From NCBI GenBank assembly GCA_900404475.1, contig OUQQ01000235.1, positions 1 through 28,321 on the forward strand: a stretch of 28,321 bases of DNA, read 5' to 3'. The first letter of the stretch is position 1. Every line of letters begins with the position of its first letter. The notes under the pieces were generated by a model that was given only the letters and a program-made list of their open reading frames with translations, did not search any database and was not told where the DNA came from. The position numbers and the translations under genes were made by a program. The DNA is from Spongospora subterranea (taxonomy: Eukaryota > Endomyxa > Phytomyxea > Plasmodiophorida > Plasmodiophoridae). Positions 9,535 through 21,197 of this stretch are shown here, in pieces.

Positions 9535-10140
9535 CCGGCACATCACCGGGGGGAGCCAGCACGACAAACCCCTGGCGCCTTCCAACATGCACGGAAACAT
9601 GACGGTCAGACACGTTCAATACTATACTGTAGAGAAAGGTAATGCGGTTCGGCACTTCGGAATCCATTTCCGTGTTCTCGGAGCTGTTTTTGAGTTGCGA
9701 TAGAGTTGAGGTAGATGTGATTTTTTATCTGGTGAATTGGTTGAGTTTTTTGGGTTGCTTAGGTTGGGTGTTTTTGAGTACGTTTTCACATTGTTGTGTT
9801 TTCCTGATGATCGGAAGATGGCGGTTATTCTGAAGGCGGAGGAGAATATCGCGGTTACTTGGTTGATGAGGTGAACTAAGTCAGATGTGCCATGATCTCA
9901 ATTGCTCTATATTCCTAAATCGGCCTGGATCTACTGCCGTGGCTCTACAATTTGTGGATTTTTTTTGTTGTTAAATATAAATCAATTATTGAAATGTATT
10001 ATATAGAATGCCTGAAAGATTCATGTCGTCCCGCGCTAGACATAAACAAGTTAACGAGGGGTTTGGCATCGAATATACATTCTGTCACCTATGTAGAACT
10101 GCTAATCAAGCTTATTATCCAATGAGAGAATATATTCCTC
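9535..10140. other. Non-coding, T/G-rich stretch
   Basis: Bases 9690-9990 on the plus strand are rich in T and G and poor in C. I see no reading frame with coding character. The ORF at 10008-10208 runs into inverted duplication D and is probably not a gene. Confidence 0.4.
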
Positions 10141-10930
10141 TACGCCATCTCGACTTATATTTCTGCTTCTCTCTAGCACGTCGTGATAGGATTGTTCATG
10201 ACCTGTGATAAAATCAATTAGTCTCTGATTGCGATATTGTAATGACCAAAGCAATGAACCTCTCTTGTATCCCCTCCAATGGATATGGATATCGTTCAGA
10301 CGTCTGCATCTTGTTAATCTGAACGAAAACCAGGGATGTGGCGAAAATTCATCGCGTATCGTAGACTATCATCTTCTTCAATGTAGATTGTGTATTTCCT
10401 CGGCAGTTTGGCCTTGTAGGGCATGAGTGGTAGTCCACCAAGGGATGGTCAAGCCGTTCATATTGGTGTCGGTAAAATGTCATCGTGGCATTGATCGCAT
10501 TCAGCTTTGGGATTCGTCGATTTGTATCGGTATGTCGTCGCTTGTCTCGACGAATCCTGAAACTGAATGCGATTAATGATGCCACGATAACTTTTCACCG
10601 ACACCAATATGAACGGCATGGCCATTCCTTGGTACCATCAACATGGACTTCCACTCATGCCCTACAAGGCCAAACTGCCGAGGAAATACACATGAAGGAG
10701 ATGATCAGTCTACGCTACGCGATCAATTTTCGCCACATCCCTGGTTTTCGTTCAGATAACAAGGTGCAGACGTCTGGACGATATCCATATCCATTGGAGG
10801 GGATACAAGAGACGTTCATTGCTTTGATTATCACAATATCGCAATCAGAGACTAATTGATTTTATCACAAGTCATGATCACTCCCATCACATGCTAGAGA
10901 GAAGCAGAAATATCGGTCGAGATGGCGTAG
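10141..10930. repeat. Inverted duplication D, two 380-base arms around a 26-base loop
   Basis: Arm 10141-10520 pairs with 10547-10930 over its full length, with only small indels. The loop is 10521-10546. Matching blocks include taaaatcaattagtctctga, tatcccctccaatggatatg, ctgaacgaaaaccagggatg and tttggccttgtagggcatga, each with its complement opposite. I estimate about 88 to 90 percent identity. It is a near-continuous palindrome of about 790 bases ending about 145 bases before the DRC10-like start codon. No transposase motif is visible, so it could be a fold-back element or an inverted duplication of unknown sequence. Confidence 0.88.
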
Positions 10931-11074
10931 ACGTCAATCTTCAGTTCGTCAGGTCGATAACGGAAACCATTGACGTCTCATTCACATCGCTCCACACTCT
11001 CCAATCAATCCAATATTCGACAGAGGTTCGAGATCGGTTTCAGTGTACCGTTTTACCCCACATTCTGTCAATAG

Positions 11075-12904
11075 ATGGCGTTATCGCCGGTGGAAAGCGG
11101 TCGGGCATTAGTCTTGATCGAGGAGGCCATCGACCGCCTCGACATTTTACGGTCGCTGGGGAAATCCCTGCCCTCTCAGCAACCAACCCATCGCCAACAA
11201 GTCCCCATCGCCGCCCTCCTGGCGCAGCAGAAAACGCTCCAGGAACGTTACGTGGCACTGTCCCTAGACCGATATGGCGATAAACACGGAGCCGATGAAG
11301 CCGTCGACGTTATGCGAAACCTGAAACAGTGCCGGGCGTCGATCGCCATGTCCCTCGGCGCTGACGACCCCGAGATCCTCAGGAAGTTGGGCGAAATTTC
11401 CGCAGAGCGCGCCAGCGTCATCGATCAACTAAAGCAGCTCTCGTTTGAGTTATCAGAGCCGGGTCATAGTTTCACGTCGCTCAGGGAGAAGGTCGTCTCT
11501 CACTGTTTCGTTTTGAATCCAATCCCCTCTGATGCTCTACATTCTCTAATTTGCTAAAAAAATAACACTGTTTTGTTCTTCGACCTGAGCTTGCGCGTTT
11601 TTTCAAATGAGTTTCGGAACTGGTTGCATTCAATGGAACAGATCTCGACGACGTATTATATTCTTGAAGATCGTATCTGAATGAGCAATTTTTCGTGATT
11701 TTTGGTAAAATTTGAGGTTTCATTTGCGCTTTTACGAGTTGTTTTTCGTTTTTTCTCACGCCATCAGCCCCCGGTTCTCCTTTACACTGAACAACGATTT
11801 ACAGAAATCAACCTCAGTTGAAACCAGTGACCTTTTGCTGAACAATCCCACTAGGTGGAGCGATATTTAACGCAAGATCGCCAGCTGAAGGAGACGCTGG
11901 AGCGGGAGAAACTGGCCGAACAGCTCCGGGTGCGACTTCAGGGCGAGCTCGACCAGATCGAGAACCAGTTCGCCGAACGCAACCTCGACGTGGACGCCGC
12001 CATTGCCAAGCTGACCAACGACCTCAAGGTCGCCACCGAGGACCTTGCCGTCAATGTGAAGTTGGAGGGCGACATCACCAGGGCAAATATCAACACCGTC
12101 CAACGATTACGCAACGCCGATATTGATACGATCAAAAACGGTGAACTGCGTTTGTTTTTTCACCGTTCAACATATCAAAAACCGCTTCACGTCGTTAATT
12201 TGGCCACTGTTTGATGTTCAAACTCAATGGGGTTTTACACGTTGATGATCCGAAACATTTTTTTAAAACCCCCGGAATCTAATCGTCGCAAGGCCGGTCA
12301 TCTATCGAAATTCAACTTGTAAGAAATAACACAATGCGGTGTAGAGATTGCCAACGTGAACGCCGATATCGAACGGGAGGGGAAAGTCGCCGCTCAGACG
12401 AAAGATTTTCTGGAGAAACTCATCGAGAAAAACCGCACTGTAAGACCTTGCCGGTTCTGTTCATGGCCCCGCATCTTGAACAATCGCCACAACCTTCGCT
12501 TTTTGTTTTTTTTGTTTTGGTTTTGACTCAACTATGTTGAGTTGACGATGTTGACGGATTCTGTTCAGAAGCTGTGCTCATGGGAAACTCGATTAGCTGA
12601 CGAGCTGGGTGACAAGACCGACGAGTTGGCAACGTTGACGGCGGCGTCGGCCGAAACCTGTGATCAGCTCGCCGCCCTAGAGGACCGCTCGCGGATCGAG
12701 GACGCCCTCAACGAGCGCCAGCGATTGGACGCCGAACTGGCCGCAGTCGAGGCGACTAAACTCGCCGCCATGGATCGATTGCATTCGGCGGCCGCCGCCA
12801 TACAGGGCGCCTGGAGGATGGCCAAACTACGAAAGGCAGAGAAACTGGCCGCCCAGAAGAAGAAGAAAAAGTCGGCCAAGAAAGGAAAGGGGAAGAAAAA
12901 GTAG
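11075..12904 (+). CDS. DRC10: Dynein regulatory complex subunit 10 (IQCD-like)
   Basis: Exons 11075-11491, 11855-12140, 12345-12439 and 12569-12904 join with phases 0, 1 and 0 through GT-AG introns and give 377 residues. The N-terminus (ESGRALVLIEEAIDRLDIL) resembles the conserved start of IQCD/DRC10. The middle is long charged coiled coil (QLKETLEREKLAEQLRVRL and onward). Near the C-terminus AAAAIQGAWRMAKLRKAEK forms an IQ-like motif, followed by a Lys/Gly/Ala tail ending KKGKGKKK, a familiar ending for this family. DRC10 belongs to the nexin-dynein regulatory complex, which links axonemal doublets and controls flagellar beating. The related subunit DRC9/IQCG is the main alternative. No flagellar promoter element was identified, and the large palindrome D lies just upstream. 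Confidence 0.75.
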
Positions 12905-14283
12905 AATGAATTTTGTTAAAAGTAAAGTTTGGGAGAATTAGAGGAGCTGTGGAGTGATCAGGGTTGACCAGGGGCACATGGCGCAGCGTGAAATCTATTA
13001 CAACGATCATGAGGTTTGCGATGAATTGTTTTGATGATTCTGAAGCGAAACTTATCGCGAAGTGCCAGTGGACGTCGACCGATATGTAGCGTTTGGTCGG
13101 CAGATACGGACGAGGGTCTGACAGAAGATGGCAGGGTCTTGGCGGTTGCAGATCAGCTGGGTGGCCACAGCACGACACGTTAACCCTTGAAGACGACGAA
13201 CCGAAGCGCCAACGGAATTCGGATTCAGCACTGTTGGCGACGGGACCCGCGAACTAACACCGCCTTGTTTCTGTGAATTCATGATATTACTACACATGTC
13301 GCAACTGGTTTCGAATGGCTTTTAGTGCATAATGTTGCCCGTGTCATGTGATTTTATTGCCATTGTTCTTCGATATTTGGGGTTTTCTGTATCAGAGGCG
13401 AAGGCTAACGGGTGTGAGTTTAAGAAACCCAGGAGAAAAATCCCGCGATCAAGAACACCGATGATGATGGAGAAGGGTTCCCAGTTCGATTACAGACCTT
13501 GTTGCCCAAGTAATCGTGACCACCTCAAAAATAATCACCCAGACCGGAAACCCCGAACCAAGATGCTGAGCGAGACACGCCCGAGACGGCGGTTGACTGC
13601 AGCCGATTACAGAATACAGGCCCAGGTCTGGTAATTTGCAGGAAAAATCATCACCAACGGTGCGACGATCATAATCAACAGAGTTGTGAAATATCCATGG
13701 TTATGACAGCGGGTTCCCCGAACGATCAACAGGGGGAACTGAAACCTCACCGACCATATACCTGGTCAGGTCGAGGAATTCTTGAAAAATAGGTTGGACA
13801 AGAATCACATGAAAAAAAATGCCCAACGCTTTATATATTGATACAAATCCATTTGAACCCATATGATGAGCTCATTGACCTACCGCCCGTCGTCGAATTT
13901 TCTTCTTAGTCGTTGGGAATAATCCGCGCGCTCTACCGATACCGGAGGCGTGGCTAAAACCGGGCAAAATATCGTGATTACGGCCAGTCCCGCTTCATTC
14001 CCGGCCGACCTCAATCAGGCAGTTTCAACGAAAACAGTGAAACGCTCAACCCCCTTACTCGCCTTCCTTCGCCTGGCGGCGATTTTCTCGATCGGCGCTC
14101 GTGTTTCGATTGCGGAGCAACAAGATGGACGTTCCCAGAGGTCCCTGGTCGCAACCAAGTCCGAGACTGCCTTGCCGCAGTCCGTCCCGATCTTCCGGCG
14201 CAGTTTCTCGGAATCCGATTTCAGATCTGTCTGCGGCCGGTTGTCGTGATTTGGACCCGATTTGGGGCTTGATGATTGTGACG
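12905..14283. other. Intergenic region without an assigned gene
   Basis: Apart from a possible small minus-strand ORF at 13052-13282 and a plus-strand ORF at 13332-13634 with a basic composition and no domain, nothing is recognisable. A minus-strand stretch near 13830 reads tatataaag, TATA-like, but no gene start follows it. Confidence 0.35.
13052..13282 (-). CDS. Hypothetical protein, 76 residues
   Basis: The minus-strand ORF starts MNSQKQGGVSSRVPSPTVLN and ends in a Ser/Thr/Gly-rich tail. Its centre, GLTCRAVATQLICNRQDPAI, is relatively Cys-rich, and third positions in the second half are mostly C or G, as in coding sequence here. It is convergent with the DRC10-like gene. It may be one exon of a longer gene. 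No family is recognised. Confidence 0.25.
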   Translation of the reverse strand: MNSQKQGGVSSRVPSPTVLNPNSVGASVRRLQGLTCRAVATQLICNRQDPAIFCQTLVRICRPNATYRSTSTGTSR

Positions 14284-15828
14284 ATGAGTGCACCGCACAC
14301 CGATTGGAACGCCATGACACAGTTTGTAGGTCTAGCTACAGTCCCGCACATGCCGCCATTTATCGCCCCGGAACCCGGCGACCTGGCCACGATCGTGGGA
14401 CGTTATCTGACGTACAAGCACACGGCCCGTCTGGCCGCCGCTGCTGGTGCTGTCCCCAGCGTAGAGCCGTTCCTGGACGGCCAGACTGCCGCCGACCACA
14501 GCGTGGAGCCGCTGTCCCCATCCGGCCCCAAACTGCACGATGCCCTGGCTCCCGTCGGGGAAAATGCACATTGTCTAACGCACGTAGTTCCATCAACAAA
14601 CGATCCCATCGCGAAGACTCTCCAAATTCAGGTATTGCCCGAAATTTTATCGCCATTTTTGCAGAGCCAGATATTCAATATCAATGGTTTTTGATTTTGT
14701 CGTCCGAAACCGTTTCCATCAGTTGGCGAAATTTGTTTTTTTTTTCTGTTGCCGTTCTCGGATCGGGGGCGGTCCCGTGCAATGCCGCTTCGACGCATCG
14801 TCTGGATCGATGTTCACGGGGACCAATCTCGGACCCATCGCGGTCGTACTGTTGTTGGCGCAGTGGTCATGGACCCACAGACCCTAATTTTGGGTCCATC
14901 GATCCCTTGGGTCCGCCGCCCGCCATACGACCGCTCCCGGTAGTAGTGTCTGTGACACGCTGTGTTGCCCGTAACGATACGTTGTCCGTCATCGGATGGC
15001 GTGTAACGATTTTTTGCCTGTAACAAATCATCTGCCCCCCTGTTTCTGTATATGGCAAATGATCTACCAATTTTCCATGATAGCCCGTTTTTTTGATGTC
15101 GATTTTTCACACGTCTTTCATTGTCAGTTCCAATTTCTGGGTCCAGATTTTTGAGGTCTCTTTTGCCGATCAGAATACGATGAGGTTGCGAATCAGCCCG
15201 AGGTCGGCATTCACGCAGGTTATTCCGCGCTCCGAGGGCCCGCATCTCTTCCACGAAAGGATCGAGGCCGCGATCGCCTCTCCAATCGCCGCCGAGAACA
15301 GGAATAGTCCTTCCAACCGTCGGGAACCCAAATTCACCTGTAAACTTTGCGGTAGGGCGTCAACACATTGTCCATCCAGCGTTGCACTCGTTTGGTTTAC
15401 GATCTTCACTATCTCAAAGTGCGCGTTGCCAGATTTGCTTGTCGTTGGGGAAAATTTTATCCGTTTATATGACGCTATTGGATGGCGCTGGTTTGTTGTT
15501 TGGCGGTTGATACCCATTGCGAGTGTTGTCAGGTCATTCGTTTGGGCGCATCGGGAAGCTGCGGTCGCACGAGCTGGTGCACTCGAAAGAGAAGCCGTTC
15601 GAATGCCAAGTGTGCGGGCGACGGTTCCGGCAACACGGCACCTTAGTCCAGCACGAACGGACCCATTACCCGGATCGCGCCTATCAGTGCAAAATCTGCC
15701 TGAAGAACCTCACGCGGTGGTCGATCCTCGAAACCCATATGAGGAAATTCCACAAGAGGGATCTCGCCGATGATGGCGTCGTTAGCACAGATCTGGGCCG
15801 AAGAATAAATAATCATGATCAACCTTAA
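14284..15828 (+). CDS. C2H2 zinc-finger protein, three tandem fingers
   Basis: The final exon 15533-15828 and an upstream exon ending at 15351 join in phase (intron 15352-15532) and encode three C2H2 fingers: FTCKLCGHSFGRIGKLRSHE, FECQVCGRRFRQHGTLVQHE and YQCKICLKNLTRWSILETHM. The first two have C-x2-C-x12-H-x3-H and TGEKP-like linkers (HSKEKPFE, HYPDRAYQ); the third has H-x4-H. The proposed first exon, 14284-14631, starts MSAPHTDWNAMTQF, is Ala/Pro-rich and ends at a good donor, ggtattg. A further Pro-rich exon within about 14760-14939 is likely (GHGPTDPNFGSIDPLGPPPA). The internal exon borders between 14632 and about 15150 are not resolved, so exon 1 may belong elsewhere. The likely role is sequence-specific DNA binding. 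No close orthologue is recognised. Confidence 0.6.
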
Positions 15829-17818
15829 CATAATCATCATTTCGGTCGCGCTGTCCATTCCTGATTTGAACCGGCGTCGCTTTTCTGACCACAATCTGCA
15901 ACCCCTTCATGGCGCCATCTGAACTGCAGCTAGGGGAGGGGACCTTGATCCCCCCGCGGCTCAAACGATGGTGGATAAGAAGGTTCTAGGTTATACCGAC
16001 CCATCTGTTGTCGTTGGGATGCGCCGTTGGTTTTCAACGGAATATCACGTCGTTGCCGTGGACGAATGTGACTCAATCAGTTCCTTGTCAGTCCGCTCTC
16101 GTTCCCTGTCGGTGAGTTGCTGTTCAGCGTGATCGACCGTGCCGCATGGCGTTTTAAATGGCAGAATTGTTTGGACTGGTTAGCCAGGAGTACTTGCTGA
16201 AATGCGAAGACGGCGGCAGATATCGCGCATGTGGATGCAAACTATCAACTGAGCGCCCACGACCTGTCATTCAAAATGACGATGGGTCTCCCGGATGAGC
16301 TGGACGATATAAAGAGCCATGGCAGATTATCTGATCGGCAATTGGACGTCAACTGCTGAATCTGGAGAGCGCAGAGTTCACACCCTCAGAGGTCAAGAGG
16401 AAGGTGGTGGCCCGTATTCGTCAACGGACACAAATGGAAGACGAAGTGGAGAGGGTGTCACCCAAGAAGGTAATGACCACCACGGGAGGATGGACCAAGT
16501 TTAGAGGAAGGTGTTTAGATGCGACAAGGCCGGCCATCGCGCGGCGAACTGTCAGGAGGACAGGAAATCGGGTGGGTCGTGGTGGTGGTGGTTGTCAACG
16601 AGACGGAGGCGCCGACGTCGCAATGCTCAATGTGGTCTTTATCGAGCGGGGAGAACCTTCGACATGGCGATCGCGATTGGGTTATGGATATGGGGCCATC
16701 ACATCTCGACCAGCCAGACACACTTCACATTGGTGAAGGGATCGTTGACGCATCCACGGTCGAGGAGAGATCGTGCTGCGGACGGCGGCGTCTGGAGGGC
16801 ACATCAAGATTGAGGCCGGATATGCGCCCGATGCAGTCGCGAACCTCTTCGCCATTGGAACGGCACTGTCCAGGCTGGGGACAGGCGCGGGGCACGTGAC
16901 GACGGCGCGGTCGTCTCAGATCCGCGACAAGAACGACAAGGTGTTGGTGACCGACACCGCTGTACCTGGATGTACAGGAAGGGGTTGGCTCCGGCCGCCC
17001 CCCGAACCTGAACATTCAAATCCGACGTACAAAGACAGGCCGGGGCCAGCGGCAAGGTCATCTCCATGGCGACAGCACACGCAAGGTTAGGCGACCTTTC
17101 CACATAACTATCAAGAAGACAATTGCACATGGGGCGGTGCTCGGGCTGACAGTGGACCCACCTGAACAGGCCAAGACCGAAGTGCCCAGATGCAAGGTGT
17201 GTATTGATGCAAACCTCAACAATGCGCTGATTCCGATGCAGACGACAAGGATGGTCCTCAGCCCACTACAGATCGTTGGCGCTGATCTGTTGCAAACCTT
17301 TGATACTCGGTCGCGTTCATGGGAAACGGTACATGGCAGTCTACGCAGACCGTGCAACGGGAACGCTGGCAACGGTGAACCTGACAACGAAAGATCAGCA
17401 GGCGGATGTAATGATGGGTGTTCTCTCAAACGATTTGAAGCGGGACCGCATTGACACCCTAGGAACTTCGACAACAGGGCATCGAAGACACAGACCGACC
17501 TTTTCGGAATGGTCTTGCGGGAACGGTTGGAAAGAAGATTGCCCGAATGGTCAGGGCGGCGTAGGCGCGATCGGGGCAGTATTGGACGGAGAATGCCCAA
17601 TACCAAACGTGGATCCACAACCGTGTCCCACTGGCGAGACAGGATACGGCAGGACAGCCCCAATCGAGGAGTTGACTGGTGAGAACCCCGACCTGACCAG
17701 AGCTTCGGCTTGGGTAACAGGTTCGGCGGAAACATTCGGCAAAACTGGATCCGAAGGCTGAAAAGACAGTGCATTGGGCGTGTGTCAGAATAGAATGGCC
17801 TACCGGGTGTTGCTGTGG

Positions 17819-17997
17819 TCGAGCCGAAAGATCATTGAATCACGCGACTTGGTATTCGTCGAGAAGAAATTTTCCTTCAAACGCGAGCGGCGATGGGGAA
17901 GCTTCAGAGAAGCGTATGCAGGAAGCCGCTCGCGTTTGAAGGAAAATTCCTTCTCGACGAATACCACGTCGCGTGATTCAATGATCTTTCGGCTCGA
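17819..17997. repeat. Inverted duplication E inside the copia linker
   Basis: Arms 17819-17891 and 17925-17997 are 73-base inverted copies with only two mismatches by my alignment and a 33-base spacer. Arm 1 is copia coding sequence in the sense direction (SSRKIIESRDLVFVEKK). Arm 2 carries the same segment on the minus strand. The high identity makes this one of the youngest inverted duplications in the window. Confidence 0.92.
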
Positions 17998-18185
17998 TGT
18001 GCTGATGGATCTGGAAAGCTGTGAACACCAAGATCGCGACGAGATTGGCGCCCGCGGTGAAGATCGCGTTGACAGGGACCATGTCCAGGGCGGACAGGTC
18101 GGTCAAGTACAAGTAGATGCACGACACGAAAGGATTGGTCAGGGCGGCATACGGAAGGGTTCATCTGCTGAACAATCACGACGGC
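17998..18185 (-). pseudogene. Antisense membrane-protein-like segment inserted in the copia linker
   Basis: Between inverted arm E2 and the place where copia linker sequence resumes (LADLDFDGEA, about 18211), the minus strand reads YAALTNPFVSCIYLYLTDLS and then MVPVNAIFTAGANLVAILVF and TAFQIHQH. These are hydrophobic helices with mostly C or G third positions. A one-base shift upstream adds DLIAVVIVQQMNP. This looks like part of a multi-span membrane protein rather than retrotransposon sequence. On the minus strand it runs straight into the copia piece in arm E2. It may be a host fragment transduced with the inverted segment. No family is named. Confidence 0.4.
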
Positions 18186-19799
18186 GATCAGATCGCGATC
18201 GGGACAACCGATACGGTTGGCGGACCTGGACTTTGATGGTGAGGCGCGTCGCAAAAGGGCGGCGGTGGTCATGGAGCGGGAGGATTCCGCAGTAGAGCCA
18301 GACATGAGCCATGACGACGACCAAGGTGTGTCCTTTGATCCTACGAACGACGATGATCTTCCAAATGATTGGATTAAGAAGACTGATGACGCCCTGATGC
18401 CGTTCGTGTCATTAGATCGAATGGCGACGAACCCGCGGAACGAGCGCGAGTCGATGAACAAGAAAGAGTTCTTGGCAGCCTAAGAGGAGGAGTTCAAAGC
18501 GTTAGTGGACGAGGACGAATTCGACGTCGTGGACCGGCCAACGCGGGTGATGCCGTCGGTGATGGTGAACACCATGAAGCGAGATGAAATAGGGGAGATC
18601 GCTAGGTTCAAGGCTCGTTTCGAGGTGAAGGGTGTCTGCGATTGATTCAAGGAGCAATATGCTCCGACGCTACGGTACGCGACGTTGCGAATCATGATAT
18701 CACTGGCGGCAATGTGTGGCGCCATCGCTCACCAAACCGGACGTGAAAACCGCATTTGTTTGAATGGGGTCCTACCGGTGGCGATGTACCGCGAGCAACC
18801 GCGAAAAAACCTCGCACGTGGTGATCGCTCCAAAAGGGTGTGGCGGTTGAAAACGGCTTTGTACGGACTGGTGGAGGCGCCAAGGCTGTGGTGGTTAGGT
18901 AGTTGACGAGATGGGGTTTAGGATTGTGCATTGGGGATCCCTGTCTGCTCACAACAAGCACAGAGGTGAATGGAGTTGGTCACCAAATGGTGTGCTCGTG
19001 GACGACGTCGTGATGATTGGTACGAACACCGAATCAGATCGAGCGGCGCGTGAAGACGGAGTCAGGCAGGGCCTTTAAAATGGGCCAGCCCGATGGATTC
19101 TGGGGATGAGAGTACAGCAGGACTGGATCAGACCCAATATATGCTAGATGGGGTCGTGGAGCGATTCCGGGCACAGATCGACGAGTCGGTGGGAGGCAGA
19201 GGAGACCATGCACCGGTTAGAATCATCGACGACGCAAGAGTGGTGAGCACGAACAGTCCAGGGAAGGTGTAGGGTGCCTGGTACACTCATCAGTCCGGCA
19301 ATCGTCCGGATGTGACACCGCTGTCGAACACCTCACGATGATGGTGCATGTGATGCGGTGTCTCTCGAAGGTTGTTGTCCCGATATCGGCAACAGGTTCA
19401 AGAGGAGCCACGTCCCGGTCAACGGATTTGATCCCCGAGGCACTGCGTGATGACATCGAGAAGACGAGCGAACCGCGGATGGGCGGTCGATTCCGACTTC
19501 GCGATGGACGACCAGATATATTTCCAAGTCAATCACGGGATTCATTGTGCTCGTTAGGGGTGCAATCGTATGTTGGCGTTCTAAGCAGCGGGGAATGGTG
19601 GCGACGTCATCCGAGTATATATCGCTGCCAGCGAGTTGGCGCGAGAAGCTGCATGGATTCGCTTGTTGCTGGATAGGATTGGATTCCGATTGAGGAATCC
19701 ATCGATCGTGCTGGAAGACAACCCAGCTGCGGAGCAGATCGTGCAGACGAACACGATTACGGATCGCAACAAACACATCCGGATCCGATGGCATTACGC

Positions 19800-21197
19800 A
19801 AGGGAAACGCGTTAAGGATTGCCACAATAGGTTCGAGCACGTCGAGAGAGGCGTTGACAAACGTCAGGGGTTGTGTGCATCCGTCGCTGGTGCCTGATAT
19901 ATATTGGAAGGGTGACGACGGGAGAGCGGTGGCGCTCGTCAGGTTGTTTAGTATCCATGATTCAGCATGATCAATCAACAACCACTTGCTATCGAGCTCG
20001 TGCTCCCAAGAAAGACTTATTCTATTAAGACATCGCAAGCTGTATCTGCAACGACGCCAGATCCTGTTTTCGTGACGCCAGCGTACTCCGTTTAGATGGC
20101 ATCCATGGCCTCTTTCGGGGAACGTATGCCGATCATCATTTCGCGGATGGTATCCACCTCCATGTTGAAAGTCATGGCCTCAGCCATCGGATCTTTCTCG
20201 GCGCCTGATCCAACCCTGAGATCGTCGCAGCTGTCTCGATATGGTACAGCCAAGCCCCGACATTGGCGTCATAAAGGCTTCAACTTCATTCCGATATCGT
20301 AGGCAGCTTTGCCTGTTGCCGCGCGGGACACGTTCTTTGATGGCTCATCTCTCATGGTCTTTACTTGTCTGCGAGACCTGTGGCTGAGGAGAAAGGGCGG
20401 GTCTAGAAATAGTCCAACTTAGGAGCACGCGGTTGATACAGCATTTAGCAGAGTGTTGTTGTTGATTGATCAATGGAAACTAAACAATTCGGCGCGTGCT
20501 GGGCGTGATTCAACACCGCGCTCCCGGCGTCAGCCTTCCAATATACATATCGGATGGATATGGAGATATCGATAGGGATAAGAGCGACGTGAAGGGAATG
20601 GGTCGATTAATTATTTGTACTCGCATCGTCTATGCTCGTACACAAGACCTTCCCAGGCCCGCATCACCTCAAACAGATTCCACTGTGGCCGCCATATGCT
20701 GGCCCTCATCAGGGACAACCCACGAAATTCACGAACCAGCAGCGTCTTTGTTTTCGGTCATCGAACGATCCACCTTGAACGATCGGGAATCATCATTGGT
20801 CAGCCGAACATTCAGGGAATCTGACCTGACCTGGCAAATACGGGACCAAAGTACCAGGAATGGGGAGGCCACGCCCAGTTGGAATCATCACGCCGTGCCA
20901 CGCTGACGATGAAACAACAAACGACAGGACCGAGTGAACGCGCCGCCTCTGTGATTCAGCATGACCCGTTGATAACGTTAATCACTGTCGTTAATGTCCA
21001 GGTCGAACAATATGATCAAAATCGTTTTCGATCAGGAAGTCGAGTGAATCAGGTTCAGGCGATGGACGGTGTCAAATAGCAATCGGAACTGCGCAGCTCG
21101 TGGTCGTCGTTGACGTCCAACTGTGAGAGGCGTGGCACGTGGCGTCCGTTCGTTGTCGCCCCCGGCATAGTGGCTCGGGCACCGTCGAGCGACAGCC
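19800..21197. other. No assignable gene between the copia remnant and the deubiquitinase
   Basis: ORFs at 20496-20906 and 20879-21079 (+) have no recognisable domain. A short minus-strand piece near 20100-20180 reads AMTFNMEVDTIREMMIGIRS and has coding character, perhaps a retroelement gag or host fragment. The last 100 bases must contain the promoter of the deubiquitinase gene. Confidence 0.35.

Larger units (their letters stand above)
15950..19800 (+). mobile_element. Decayed Ty1/copia retrotransposon
   Basis: Domains occur in the order expected for copia pol, in broken frames. They are a gag-like part about 16200-16500 (FKMTMGLPDELDDIKSHWQ), a zinc knuckle at 16511-16560 (FRCDKAGHRAANC), a protease tail (YAPDAVANLFAIGTALSRLG, near 16820), GAG-pre-integrase (GLTVDPPEQAKTEVPRCKVC, 17143-17202), and an integrase segment (YMAVYADRATGTLATVNLTT). 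After these come the linker (YRVLLWSSRKIIESRDLVF, 17800-17856), reverse transcriptase with FKARFEVKG and the DVKTAF and VDDVVMIGT motifs (18480-19080), and RNase H (SSEYIAASELAREAAWIRLL, about 19610-19670). The order protease, integrase, RT, RNase H is diagnostic for Ty1/copia. Stops and shifts are numerous, for example in the RT at DVKTAF and in the zinc knuckle, so the copy is dead. I could not find matching LTRs at the ends. Confidence 0.85.

Noticed and set aside
10485..10859. 124-codon ORF as a gene
   Set aside because: It lies across the palindrome D centre and one arm, has no known domain, and the opposite arm gives a similarly meaningless frame.
13880..13950. tRNA-like sequence on the minus strand (gcctccgg...ggtagagcgc)
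   Set aside because: A D-arm-like block is present, but I could not pair an anticodon arm or a T arm with a closing acceptor stem.
14262..15023. 253-codon plus-strand ORF
   Set aside because: It overlaps exon 1 of the zinc-finger gene in another frame and has an Arg/Pro-rich shadow composition. Only a short part near 14760-14939 may be a true exon.
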